A stretch of DNA of 40,248 nt from Candidatus Bathyarchaeota archaeon. GTDB lineage: Archaea > Thermoproteota > Bathyarchaeia > 40CM-2-53-6. Made by a program: the position numbers and the translations under genes. The notes beneath the pieces were generated by a model, which did no database searches, was not told where the DNA came from, and saw only the letters and a list, made by a program, of their open reading frames with translations. The DNA is taken from assembly GCA_005888745.1 (NCBI GenBank), contig VBBS01000043.1, positions 1 through 40,248 of the forward strand, in the 5' to 3' direction. Shown in pieces: positions 17,264 through 25,407 of this stretch (position 1 is the stretch's first letter; the number at the start of each line of letters is the position of its first letter).

Positions 17264-18427
17264 TTGCAGATAGAAACTGATGTTTGCATCGTGGGTGGAG
17301 GAGTAATGGGGGCCGCAACTGCACATGCAATTAGTCGGATGTCCGAGAACAGGATTCTATTGCTCGATCGATACGGTGTCGGGAACGAATATTGTAGTTC
17401 CAATGATGTCAACAGGGTCTTCCGTTTCGCATATGGAGGTGATCAGTTCTACACCGAAATGGCAATTGAGAGCCTAAGACTCTGGAAGGAACTTGAAAAG
17501 GAAACCAGTCATGAGTTGCTGATTCCTACTGGTTTGTTGATGCTGGAGGGCGATGATGAACATGCCAACAGGTTCAATGAATCAAGCTTCAGAATACTGA
17601 CCAAACTAGATGTCGGTGCCCATGTCTACGATGGAACAGAGCTGAGGAAACGCTTTCCGCAGTTCCAAGCGGGGAGTGCATTCTTCGACCCTCACGGAGG
17701 AGTTCTCCTAGCATCAGAAAGTCTGGAGACCTTCACCTCCGAAGCTGGCAGCCACGGGGTGAAAATTCTGGAAAAGCGTGTCACCAGGTTTCGGGACAAG
17801 TCTGGCCTCGAAATAGAGACAGCGGAGGGACAGACAATCCGAGCCAAGAAACTAGTCGTGACAGCAGGACCTTGGACTAACAGTCTCCTGAAAGATGGAC
17901 TAACAGGAATAACCCCGACTAGACAGCAACTCATCTATCTCAAACCCTCCCGGGACCTCGAGAAGTTTAGGCCTAGCTCCTGTCCTGTCTTCTTTACAGA
18001 CCACCATTATGGTCTCCCAGCCGCCGGTATCGACGGAGTCAAGATTTCTAACAAAGAACTCATCGACCCTGTCGACCCTGAAACCGCTAGAAGATCAGTT
18101 GACCAGGAGCAGATAGAACAGTGTAGGGAAGCGTGCCGCAAGTTTGTCCCCGACCTAGCAGAAGGAGACGTGGTCCAGACAAAAGTGTGCCTCTATGACA
18201 TGACCGAAAATTCTGACTTCGTCATAGACAGGGACCCTTACCATCGGGACATCGTCTATGGGTATGGCTTCTCGGGTCACGGATTCAAGTTCGCGCCTCT
18301 CATAGGCAAGTTGCTAGCTCAGCTGGTTCTAGACAGAGAGCCCAGCTTCGACCTTTCTCGATTCTCAGCTCAAAAGTCCCAGAGAAAGCCGCAGCTAACG
18401 AGTGCCCAGCTAGGCAAGGGCGAGTAG
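17264..18427 (+). CDS. FAD-dependent amine oxidase, monomeric sarcosine oxidase/MTOX family
   Basis: The 387-residue protein opens with the FAD-binding CIVGGGVMGAATAHA and the SSNDVNRVFRFAYG block of this family. Cys309 in KVCLYDMTENSDF aligns with the cysteine that binds FAD covalently in monomeric sarcosine oxidase, and the C-terminal GYGFSGHGFKFAPLIG block is complete. It probably oxidises a secondary amine (sarcosine, N-methyl amino acid, pipecolate or similar) with O2 as acceptor. The start TTG at 17264 has a GGAG site 7 bases upstream. The last 128 bases overlap the convergent membrane gene. Confidence 0.88.
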   Translation: MQIETDVCIVGGGVMGAATAHAISRMSENRILLLDRYGVGNEYCSSNDVNRVFRFAYGGDQFYTEMAIESLRLWKELEKETSHELLIPTGLLMLEGDDEHANRFNESSFRILTKLDVGAHVYDGTELRKRFPQFQAGSAFFDPHGGVLLASESLETFTSEAGSHGVKILEKRVTRFRDKSGLEIETAEGQTIRAKKLVVTAGPWTNSLLKDGLTGITPTRQQLIYLKPSRDLEKFRPSSCPVFFTDHHYGLPAAGIDGVKISNKELIDPVDPETARRSVDQEQIEQCREACRKFVPDLAEGDVVQTKVCLYDMTENSDFVIDRDPYHRDIVYGYGFSGHGFKFAPLIGKLLAQLVLDREPSFDLSRFSAQKSQRKPQLTSAQLGKGE

Positions 18428-18842
18428 TCCGGCTAACACCTAGCGCGCCTAGTAGGGCCTCTAGGTGCATTAGCCTAGCCTTACGCCGATCCAGTCTCTT
18501 CCACTCGACAGATCCCACCTCCGTTTTAGTCTCAGACCTGCCAAAGGCCATACCGGCTGGCTCATGGAGGTCGTAGGTACCCCTGGAGGCGTGAAGTACG
18601 CAGAAGGACATTGTTCCTTCAAGGGCAGCCAGCAAGCCTACGTAAAAGGGGACAAAGAGTAGGAGTCGGAAAGCAGCGGAAACCGGCCCTGGAGCAAGAA
18701 CGTCCACGGCGACGAATAGAGCTATTACCCCTAGTCCTGTGGCTAGTCGTATGGTCCATCCCCGGGCACCAATATTGCACCTGCCAGGGACGTATTCCGG
18801 GGCCATCTTTATCGACTTTTTGAAAAGAGTAACAAGCTTCAT
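18300..18842 (-). CDS. small membrane protein, DUF2892-like N-terminal half
   Basis: The protein of about 180 residues has a basic N-terminus, then RCNIGARGWTIRLATGLGV and a second hydrophobic helix (FRLLLFVPFYVGLLAAL) ending near SFCVLHASRGTYDL. This arrangement resembles DUF2892/YgaP-type two-helix inner-membrane proteins. The C-terminal half is soluble and lies in the 128-base overlap with the flavoenzyme gene, so it may be non-essential. The frame is open to 18872; I chose the ATG at 18842, preceded by a CATATAG box A candidate about 20 bases upstream, which would give a nearly leaderless transcript. Confidence 0.6.
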   Translation of the reverse strand: MKLVTLFKKSIKMAPEYVPGRCNIGARGWTIRLATGLGVIALFVAVDVLAPGPVSAAFRLLLFVPFYVGLLAALEGTMSFCVLHASRGTYDLHEPAGMAFGRSETKTEVGSVEWKRLDRRKARLMHLEALLGALGVSRTTRPCLAGHSLAAAFSGTFELRIEKGRSWALCLEPAELATCL

Positions 18843-18965
18843 TTGTGGCCCCTGACACCTATATGAGTACAATTGGCGGGCACTTCCACGGTCTCACCGG
18901 AAAAGGATAACCAGCTTAGCCCAGCCCGGACCCCGCAGACCACCTATCCTGTTGGAGGCTCAGTA

Positions 18966-19907
18966 ATGAGCCGCAGGAAGACACGACCCCGAGACGAGGT
19001 CGGACACTACGTCTGCCCGAACTGTGGCAGCCCAAGTCTGGTTCGAGATGCTGAAACAGGCGAGGTCATATGCACCAACTGCGGTTTCGTCCTATCCGAC
19101 CCCGCTGAACAGTATGCCGCACCGGTTCCCAGGCGAACTGAGGAGGGACTGCTTGAGAGCCAGTCAGGACCCCCGGGAAGATTCTCGGCATTTGACAAAA
19201 ACCTCTCCACGATAATCTCCAGGGCCCAAGCATCCAACAGGTCGCTTAGCGCCGACGAGAGGTTGCAATTATGGCGGTTACGAAGAACCCAGCTCCGCGC
19301 GTCCGCTGGATCATCGACTGCCAGAAATCTGTCCCGGGCGATGAGCCAACTACGAGGACTGGCAGGCCGACTTAATCTACCGGAGGTCGTCACCGAGCGA
19401 GCGGCGCTGATGTACAGGAGAGCGCTCAACAAGGGTCTCGTCAGAGGCCGACCGATTAACGGAATGGTGGCCGCCTCGACCTATGCTGCCTGTCGATTAA
19501 CTGATGTGCCTCGCTCTTTGAGCGAGATCGCGAAAGCATCAGGGATGAGCAGGAAACTCCTAGCCCACTACTACAGAGCCCTTGTCCGGTCTCTCGACGT
19601 GACCATGGCTATTGAAGACCCATTGAAACGGGTCTCGAAAATAGCGTCTCGAGCAGGAGCGGACTCTCAAACTGAGATGCTGGCGGGGAAGATTCTTCGC
19701 GAGGCAATCCGGCTAAGGGTCAACGTTGGAAAGGACCCGGATGGTTTAGCAGCGGCCGCGCTGGACCTAGCAGCTAGAATAAGGGGCTCGATGGTTATGC
19801 AGAGAGACCTCGCAAAAGCAGCGGGTGTCTCCGAGGTTACCATACGAAGCAGGATGAGAGATCTCAAGGCTGCGGCCAAATCTCTTGGTCTACCTGACGT
19901 TGCGTAA
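18966..19907 (+). CDS. tfb: transcription initiation factor B (TFB/TFIIB)
   Basis: The 313-residue protein recruits RNA polymerase to TBP-bound promoters. The N-terminal zinc ribbon has CPNC at 17-20 and CTNC at 36-39, the linker has a B-finger/reader region (GRFSAFDKNLSTI), and two cyclin-like repeats follow. The last helix-turn-helix (AKAAGVSEVTIRSRMRDL) is the BRE-binding element. The start ATG at 18966 has GGAGG 8 bases upstream and gives the normal archaeal length; the frame is open further back to 18873 but that extension is not conserved-looking. Confidence 0.95.
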   Translation: MSRRKTRPRDEVGHYVCPNCGSPSLVRDAETGEVICTNCGFVLSDPAEQYAAPVPRRTEEGLLESQSGPPGRFSAFDKNLSTIISRAQASNRSLSADERLQLWRLRRTQLRASAGSSTARNLSRAMSQLRGLAGRLNLPEVVTERAALMYRRALNKGLVRGRPINGMVAASTYAACRLTDVPRSLSEIAKASGMSRKLLAHYYRALVRSLDVTMAIEDPLKRVSKIASRAGADSQTEMLAGKILREAIRLRVNVGKDPDGLAAAALDLAARIRGSMVMQRDLAKAAGVSEVTIRSRMRDLKAAAKSLGLPDVA

Positions 19908-20096
19908 CAGTCACTGCACCAGTTCTTCTCTGGTAACACGAGTCTAAACCCAGATCGGCCCTCGCCTAGGTTTTTGCAATAGGAGGGTGTTGAGCCAGCG
20001 TAGATGCTGGCGTAGGTCAAGCCTAGAGGGCTGGAAAAAACGGAACCTTACGTAGCCGCGACCCTAAACATCGGAACAATCATAGTAGACGCTCTA

Positions 20097-21935
20097 ATGA
20101 TTCTGTTTATCATAAGAGAGCCCCTCTCGTACTTTCGACCTTACAAGACATACTTCGTTACCATCTACGCCTTCTTCAACGCATTCCCTATCTCACAAAT
20201 AGTCCTGATCTTTTTCCCTGAGACATACCTGATTAGGCTCACTAGTCAAGGGTTCGCCGCCGCCGCGGCCATCATAGCAACACTATGGGGGCTATTAGTT
20301 ACCAAACTATACTTCTATCCCGAGAAATTCTCGCTACGCTCGGCACTCGCCAATCCTCGGAGGCCAATACACCTTGCCTACCTTCTCTACCTGGTTCCCA
20401 TGGTGTTCCTGGTGATATTGACAATAGCAGATCCGGCGTCTATCGATCCCAGCCCTAGCAGGCAAGCATTCTATGTCATTGACAACAAATATTTCAATGC
20501 GGTCGGGCTGAGTGCACCCCTACTCACGGTCGCCGCAATCGTGATTTCGGCTTTCACTCTCTATTCCTTCATCGTACTATCCCGACTCAGATCGCAACTA
20601 AGGGACCGCGAGGTCAGAGGCGCTCTCAGAGTTATCGCGAGATGTTTCGCAGCGATCGCAACATTGTTGTTACTCGGATATTCCTCAGAAAGCTTCGGAT
20701 ACAACTTACTAGGAGTCGTGCATTTTGCCTGTGTGATTCTTCTCTTCGTTGCAGGGACAGCGTTCAAGAGACCGACGTTCTTGCGAGCATTCCTCGGGCT
20801 GGTTCCGTCCCTAGGCCCAAGTCCAGTTGTGATGCGTGGCGACCAGATTGTTCTAATCTATGAAAATGATGCGGCGAAAATGACACCTATTGCAAGGTTT
20901 GTCAACGAGGGGGTCAACCAACAAAACCGGGTCCTCTACTTTCACTCAAACGACGAGGGGACGGCTCGAGAAGAGCTATCAAGAAACGGAGTGGACGTCA
21001 AACATAACCTGACTAAAGGCAACTTGCGATTACCATCTATTGATAGTCTCTACCAGGGCCAAAACCTTCTTGATGAAGAAGCAGCAATCGGACAATGCCA
21101 AGAACTGGCAAATGAGACAAGAGCCCTGGGCAAGAATGGCCTGCGGATTGTGATAGACTATGCCGACAGCACAAAACGCCCATACCAGAAATTCGTCAGC
21201 CATATTGCAGACTCCAGATGGGCCACGCCGGACCACTATGTGCAAGCAATGATGACGTTTTCCAACCGTGCATTTGAAAACGAGAGAGCAGCCCTTGACC
21301 TTTTGAAATCAAAGGTCCCTGTCATAGACCTAACAGAGTCGAGTGACGTCTTCTCTCGCACGGTTGGTCTGTCCCATGAAGAAATCGCTGGGCGGAAAAT
21401 TCTTCTAGAATATGATCCGGTGTCAGGCTACGAGAAAATACTCAGATCACTGGCAACGGAAGCTGCTTCCAATTTTGAACGAGTAATCCTATTCACAAGA
21501 AAGGATAGCCCCATTCATCCGGCCATGCAGGATGAGCCAGGACTGAAAATGTTTGTACTAACGTCAAGAGTATCATATCCCAAGGTGGAAAGCGAGAACG
21601 TGATCCTCATACCTGCATTCGACAGTTCGCTAATTCTCGACTCGATAAACAGGACAATCGAAGCCTACGCGGCAACACCCTTCACAATAATCTTCGACAA
21701 TATTTCCCACCAAATCTTCACCCTCGGAACCGAAAGAGCTCACTCGTTTGTTCGCCAATCTCTTGAACTGATGGTCTCAGACAAAATCACCAGCGTCTTC
21801 CTGATGAATTACCTTGCCCACGACTCGAAGACAGTTTCTATGTTTGAGAATCTCTTCGATCTCGAACTCATCTCCAGGCCAGGGGCCCGTATTCCCGAGG
21901 TCAGGAAGAAAACCGCGTTGACAGTCCAGTCCTGA
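20097..21935 (+). CDS. 7TM membrane protein with MEDS-like and RecA-like sensory domains
   Basis: At least 612 residues. The first 235 hold seven hydrophobic helices; the first is cut by the ATG at 20097, and the frame continues upstream through TLNIGTIIVDAL to a stop at 20013. No ATG, GTG or TTG lies in that part, so a CTG at 20031 or another near-cognate start is possible. Residues of about 249-400 resemble the MEDS sensory domain (IVLIYENDA, NRVLYFHSND, GLRIVIDYADS). Residues of about 437-600 form a second alpha/beta domain like DUF835/KaiC-type RecA folds but with no Walker A. No kinase or DNA-binding domain is present, so output is unknown. The gene at 31130 is a paralogue in design. Confidence 0.75.
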   Translation: MILFIIREPLSYFRPYKTYFVTIYAFFNAFPISQIVLIFFPETYLIRLTSQGFAAAAAIIATLWGLLVTKLYFYPEKFSLRSALANPRRPIHLAYLLYLVPMVFLVILTIADPASIDPSPSRQAFYVIDNKYFNAVGLSAPLLTVAAIVISAFTLYSFIVLSRLRSQLRDREVRGALRVIARCFAAIATLLLLGYSSESFGYNLLGVVHFACVILLFVAGTAFKRPTFLRAFLGLVPSLGPSPVVMRGDQIVLIYENDAAKMTPIARFVNEGVNQQNRVLYFHSNDEGTAREELSRNGVDVKHNLTKGNLRLPSIDSLYQGQNLLDEEAAIGQCQELANETRALGKNGLRIVIDYADSTKRPYQKFVSHIADSRWATPDHYVQAMMTFSNRAFENERAALDLLKSKVPVIDLTESSDVFSRTVGLSHEEIAGRKILLEYDPVSGYEKILRSLATEAASNFERVILFTRKDSPIHPAMQDEPGLKMFVLTSRVSYPKVESENVILIPAFDSSLILDSINRTIEAYAATPFTIIFDNISHQIFTLGTERAHSFVRQSLELMVSDKITSVFLMNYLAHDSKTVSMFENLFDLELISRPGARIPEVRKKTALTVQS

Positions 21936-21947
21936 TAGCTCGAGATG

Positions 21948-22907
21948 TTACCGGAGAGATCTCGAGTCGCTGAACCGATCCATGAGTTTCGTAAGAAAGT
22001 CGGCGAATCCCCGGATGTTTACACTCGAAATCTTTTTCTCGTGAATGGATACTTTCTGAATGTACCATTGAGCTTTCTTCTTGAAGATTCCTTCGAGTTT
22101 ACTGAGCCTAGGTAGAACGGACAGATCCCCTAGATCTTCTTTTTCGATGAGCCCCCTATGAAGGGCAGCAGATATTATTGGAGAGGAAAGATCCTTCTCG
22201 GCTAATTCGCCCGGATAGGTATTGAGCATGTTTCCAATATGGGCAACCCTTTGTGCGAGGAATCCTACGGCTCTCATCCTTCCGAGATCTCTCATATCAA
22301 AAGTTGAAGAACACATTAGGTCCATATCCATCGCGAGCATAACCATGCATCCATATGAGGAGTACATGTTCATCTCCAGTGGATTGTCAAGCCCTATGGA
22401 ATTCACAAGAGAACTATAGATCATCGAAGTGAAAACCTGGCGGAGGTCAAGATAGAACAGTCTTTCGAACTCTCTGAACCTCGGATAGCTCACGACCGAC
22501 CCTATGTAGTCCTCCCAGATTGTAACACCCGCTTCCAAGTATTCATGCTTCGACCGGGTATTTTGCCATGGGATCTGTAGAAACTCCTCTAGGAGAACCT
22601 GGCTGCGTGTGTCATAGTTATCCGCCAAATCATCAAGCATCACATCAAAAACTGCCATCTTGGTTTTGTCCTCTCCCAACACCTTGCGATAATCGAAACT
22701 CACGCAAGGGAGGCAAATCCAAGAATAGACGTTGTGAATCCACTGGAAGTATTCAGTATTCCTTCGACCTATGGACCTATAGAGTCGAATGACCTCTTCA
22801 AGCTCCAAGCGCTTCGGCGAAATTTCTGAAATGGACTTGTGAAGGACAGGTCGGTCATCCTTTTTCTCTACTACTTGACCTGTCATTGACAAAGCGCTCG
22901 CTCCCAA
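21948..22907 (-). CDS. probable class I terpene synthase
   Basis: The 319-residue, all-helical protein has both metal-binding motifs of class I terpene cyclases at normal spacing: an Asp-rich DDLAD at 92-96 (in VMLDDLADN) and an NSE triad N226-x3-T230-x3-E234 (GNMLNTYPGE). The preceding helix (RMRAVGFLAQRVAHIGN) also fits the pattern before NSE motifs. The Arg usually found about 46 residues before the triad (pyrophosphate sensor) is not obvious. It would cyclise a prenyl diphosphate (farnesyl or geranylgeranyl). The start is TTG with a short leader from a strong box A; ATG at 22886 is an alternative. It converges with the 7TM gene, 12 bases apart. Confidence 0.7.
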   Translation of the reverse strand: MGASALSMTGQVVEKKDDRPVLHKSISEISPKRLELEEVIRLYRSIGRRNTEYFQWIHNVYSWICLPCVSFDYRKVLGEDKTKMAVFDVMLDDLADNYDTRSQVLLEEFLQIPWQNTRSKHEYLEAGVTIWEDYIGSVVSYPRFREFERLFYLDLRQVFTSMIYSSLVNSIGLDNPLEMNMYSSYGCMVMLAMDMDLMCSSTFDMRDLGRMRAVGFLAQRVAHIGNMLNTYPGELAEKDLSSPIISAALHRGLIEKEDLGDLSVLPRLSKLEGIFKKKAQWYIQKVSIHEKKISSVNIRGFADFLTKLMDRFSDSRSLR

Positions 22908-22942
22908 ACTTTGCTTCTGTTTAGTTTCAGCTATGTCCCATG

Positions 22943-22950
22943 CATATAAT
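22943..22950 (-). promoter_or_regulatory. strong box A promoter for the terpene synthase gene
   Basis: ATTATATG on the minus strand lies 36-43 bases before the TTG at 22907, predicting transcription from about 22920 and a leader of some 10 bases. Confidence 0.6.
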
Positions 22951-23048
22951 CATCACCCACCTTTCTCGTAGAAAAAGGTCTACGGCAGTTATATTCGAGA
23001 AGGCTACCAACTAACAGAAATTTCCAGCACATCAGGAAAACCGTCCTA

Positions 23049-23330
23049 CTACCAGAGGGATGGGGAAAGAGGATTGGTCAGGCGAAGTGGTCTTTTTGCT
23101 GCCCCAGAAAAAGGAAATTCTTCCATAGTCCGAAGAGGAATGACGCACCCACAGTCTCCAACACACCCCCCAACAGGCAGCAATCCCAACAGAGCAACGG
23201 ACTCTATCAGGAACGCCACAACTCCTATGCTGGAGAGTATTACACAGACAAATGCAGATCCAGGCTCTCGCTGCAGCATTTCTCTTAAAGAGAAACAGAG
23301 TTCTGAGACTAATATGAGACCCATCGTCAA
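23049..23330 (-). CDS. possible small membrane protein
   Basis: A 93-residue frame with TTG start has two hydrophobic stretches (MGLILVSELCF; AFVCVILSSIGVVAFLIES continuing to LLGLLPVGG) and a Cys-rich turn VGDCGCVIPL. The frame stays open 24 codons further upstream with protein-like, hydrophobic content (DPAIVVVSIIEGS) but no standard start, ending at a stop at 23403. It may therefore begin earlier with a rare start or be a decayed gene. The overlapping + frame from 23074 looks like its shadow. Unrecognised. Confidence 0.35.
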   Translation of the reverse strand: MTMGLILVSELCFSLREMLQREPGSAFVCVILSSIGVVAFLIESVALLGLLPVGGCVGDCGCVIPLRTMEEFPFSGAAKRPLRLTNPLSPSLW

Positions 23331-23533
23331 CGACCCCTCAATGATCGAAACGACTACAATTGCAGGGTCCGAGGAACCATCTTCGACTAAACCGACCCTC
23401 TTTTACTTAGAGGCCTTGTAACTCCCCAACTTCGCTTATGGGTCTGGAACTCAGAGCCCAAGCCATAAGGGTCAAACTGTTAAACTGGAACTGAAAAGCA
23501 TGGGAAAACTAACATCGTTTCCGGGAAATCCAA

Positions 23534-24775
23534 TTGACGGCCTCTGCTGATTTCAGTTTCCTATTTGACCTCGGGCTAGCTGTGTTCGCTGCCCTAGGCT
23601 TCAGCTACCTCTTCTCAAAAATCAAGCAGCCTGTTGTAGTTGGCCAGTTGGTCGCTGGGATAATCATTGGACCTTTCGGGCTCGGGCTCATTCAGAATCT
23701 CAACACGATAAACTTGCTCGCTTCTCTCGGAATAATTCTACTCCTATTCACAGTCGGTCTCGAACTTGACCCTCTAGAGATCAGGAAGATCGGACCGGAC
23801 AGCTTCATACTTGCAGTCGTCGAGCTAACAGTCACTTTCCTCACGGTTACGCTGGTCGGGCTGGCAGTCGGGCTAACACAGCTTGAAGCAGTTTTCGCAG
23901 CAGCAGTAGTCGCCACCACCAGCACAGCGATCATGAGCAAGATTCTGCTTGAAACAAAAAGTCTGCGCCCCAAGGAATCCCACACGGTGGTGACCGCATC
24001 GATAATCGAAGATTTTGCGACGGTCTTCATGCTTCTATTGCTGCCGGGTCTCGCCGCGGCCAGCAACCAAGTCCCCCCAAACGAAATTGTCGTCCTTGTA
24101 ACAAAGGGGGCTTTGCTCGTGGGAATCATCTTCTTCTTCGGCTGGAGAATCGCGCCCTGGCTCATAGAAAGGATCAGCAAGGGAGACCAGGAATACAGAG
24201 AGACTGCGTTCCTGCTCGCGCTCTCTTTTGGCTTCGCGTTCGCGCTTCTCTCTTCCTACCTAGGTTTCTCACCTGCGGTTGGCGCTTTTCTCATGGGCTT
24301 GATGATCCGGGGACCCCAAGCCCAGTTCGTCAAGGAGAAAGTGGGACCTATCAAAGACTTGTTCATCGTGCTTTTCTTCGTCTCTATGGGAACTCTCATC
24401 AACATTGGTGCCCTCCTCACGGTCACACTACCGATCATAGCAGTCTTGGGAATGGCTATCTTCGGAAAATTCCTCGGATGCTGGGCCGGTGCCAGACTGT
24501 CGGGTGCGAAGGATGAAGCCACACTTGTCGGCCTCTCAATGCTTCCTCGTGGAGAATTCTCCTTCATCGTCGCCCAAGAAGGCACTGGTCTGGGCGTCGC
24601 AGCGCAGATTCTCTATCCCGTAGCAGGACTCGCAACCCTAATCAGTTCTATCATGTCCTCAATCGGGCTTCGACTCTTCAAACCTAAGACAAGTCCTGAC
24701 GGTCCGAAAATCAAGATTTCTCAACGCCTAAGACAACTTGCCCGCCCCAGAAACATCAACAGGGAAAAGAGTTGA
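23534..24775 (+). CDS. CPA2-family cation/proton antiporter (KefB/Nha-like)
   Basis: The 413-residue protein has about 12 membrane helices. Family marks are KIKQPVVVGQLVAGIIIGPF in helix 2, the LGIILLLFTVGLELDP block, and the central TTSTAIMSKIL...IEDFATVFML region carrying the acidic ion-binding residue. It exchanges Na+ or K+ for H+ and helps pH and ion balance. There is no C-terminal RCK/TrkA-N domain, only a short basic tail, so it lacks the nucleotide gate of Kef systems. Start is TTG. The stop overlaps the next membrane gene by 4 bases. Confidence 0.92.
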   Translation: MTASADFSFLFDLGLAVFAALGFSYLFSKIKQPVVVGQLVAGIIIGPFGLGLIQNLNTINLLASLGIILLLFTVGLELDPLEIRKIGPDSFILAVVELTVTFLTVTLVGLAVGLTQLEAVFAAAVVATTSTAIMSKILLETKSLRPKESHTVVTASIIEDFATVFMLLLLPGLAAASNQVPPNEIVVLVTKGALLVGIIFFFGWRIAPWLIERISKGDQEYRETAFLLALSFGFAFALLSSYLGFSPAVGAFLMGLMIRGPQAQFVKEKVGPIKDLFIVLFFVSMGTLINIGALLTVTLPIIAVLGMAIFGKFLGCWAGARLSGAKDEATLVGLSMLPRGEFSFIVAQEGTGLGVAAQILYPVAGLATLISSIMSSIGLRLFKPKTSPDGPKIKISQRLRQLARPRNINREKS

Positions 24776-25389
24776 GGGTTCATCCAGGCACGGGGCTCTT
24801 GTTCGCCGGGTCCGGACTATACTGGGTCCTCTCCGGTCCCCTCATCGGCTGGTTCAGCGTACTAAATCCTGCAGAAATACACCTGTCGCAAATTGGGCTC
24901 ACTCTAGTCCTCGTAACTGGTATCGCGTGTCTAGTCGTGGGACTCTGGATTATTCCAACAGATTTCCAAGAGCTCTACAATCTCTTCTCTAGAAATGATG
25001 GCTGGATGTTCACTATCCCGATCGCCTTAGTCGTTGCCGACATCTACCTTACTCTGATTGGTTTGTCAGCGGGCAAAGGGGAATTGAACCCGTTCGTCGC
25101 ATCAGCAGCCCAGATTGGACCCTGGGCGGTCATTCCTTTTTTCGTTTCCTATATCGCCCTATCCGAGGGGTTGGCTCTATGGATGCTATCCATTGGTAAA
25201 TGGTTGTTCGGAGCGGCACGACCCTCAAGATTCTTGCCCTTTGCATTGGTATGCGGAGCCGCATCTTTCGGTCCGCTTAGCAATATGGGATTGTTGGTCA
25301 TGCCCAGTGCCGGGGCTCTGAGCTACCCGTTCGGGATTATCGGGATGGCAGGACTCTCCGTAGGAATCTATCAACATTTCAGGAAGTAG
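24772..25389 (+). CDS. polytopic membrane protein coupled to the antiporter
   Basis: The 205-residue protein has about six hydrophobic segments and no recognised family. Its TTG start overlaps the antiporter stop (TTGA), indicating coupled translation and perhaps an accessory role in the same transport system. Small, Gly-rich helices and a few charges in loops are seen; no signal for an enzyme active site. Confidence 0.72.
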   Translation: MRVHPGTGLLFAGSGLYWVLSGPLIGWFSVLNPAEIHLSQIGLTLVLVTGIACLVVGLWIIPTDFQELYNLFSRNDGWMFTIPIALVVADIYLTLIGLSAGKGELNPFVASAAQIGPWAVIPFFVSYIALSEGLALWMLSIGKWLFGAARPSRFLPFALVCGAASFGPLSNMGLLVMPSAGALSYPFGIIGMAGLSVGIYQHFRK

Positions 25390-25407
25390 TCGTTTTATGC
25401 TAATCCG

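Noticed and set aside
23074-23421. + strand 115-residue frame
   Set aside because: Pro/Ser/Thr-rich, no hydrophobic core, antisense to a more protein-like minus frame.
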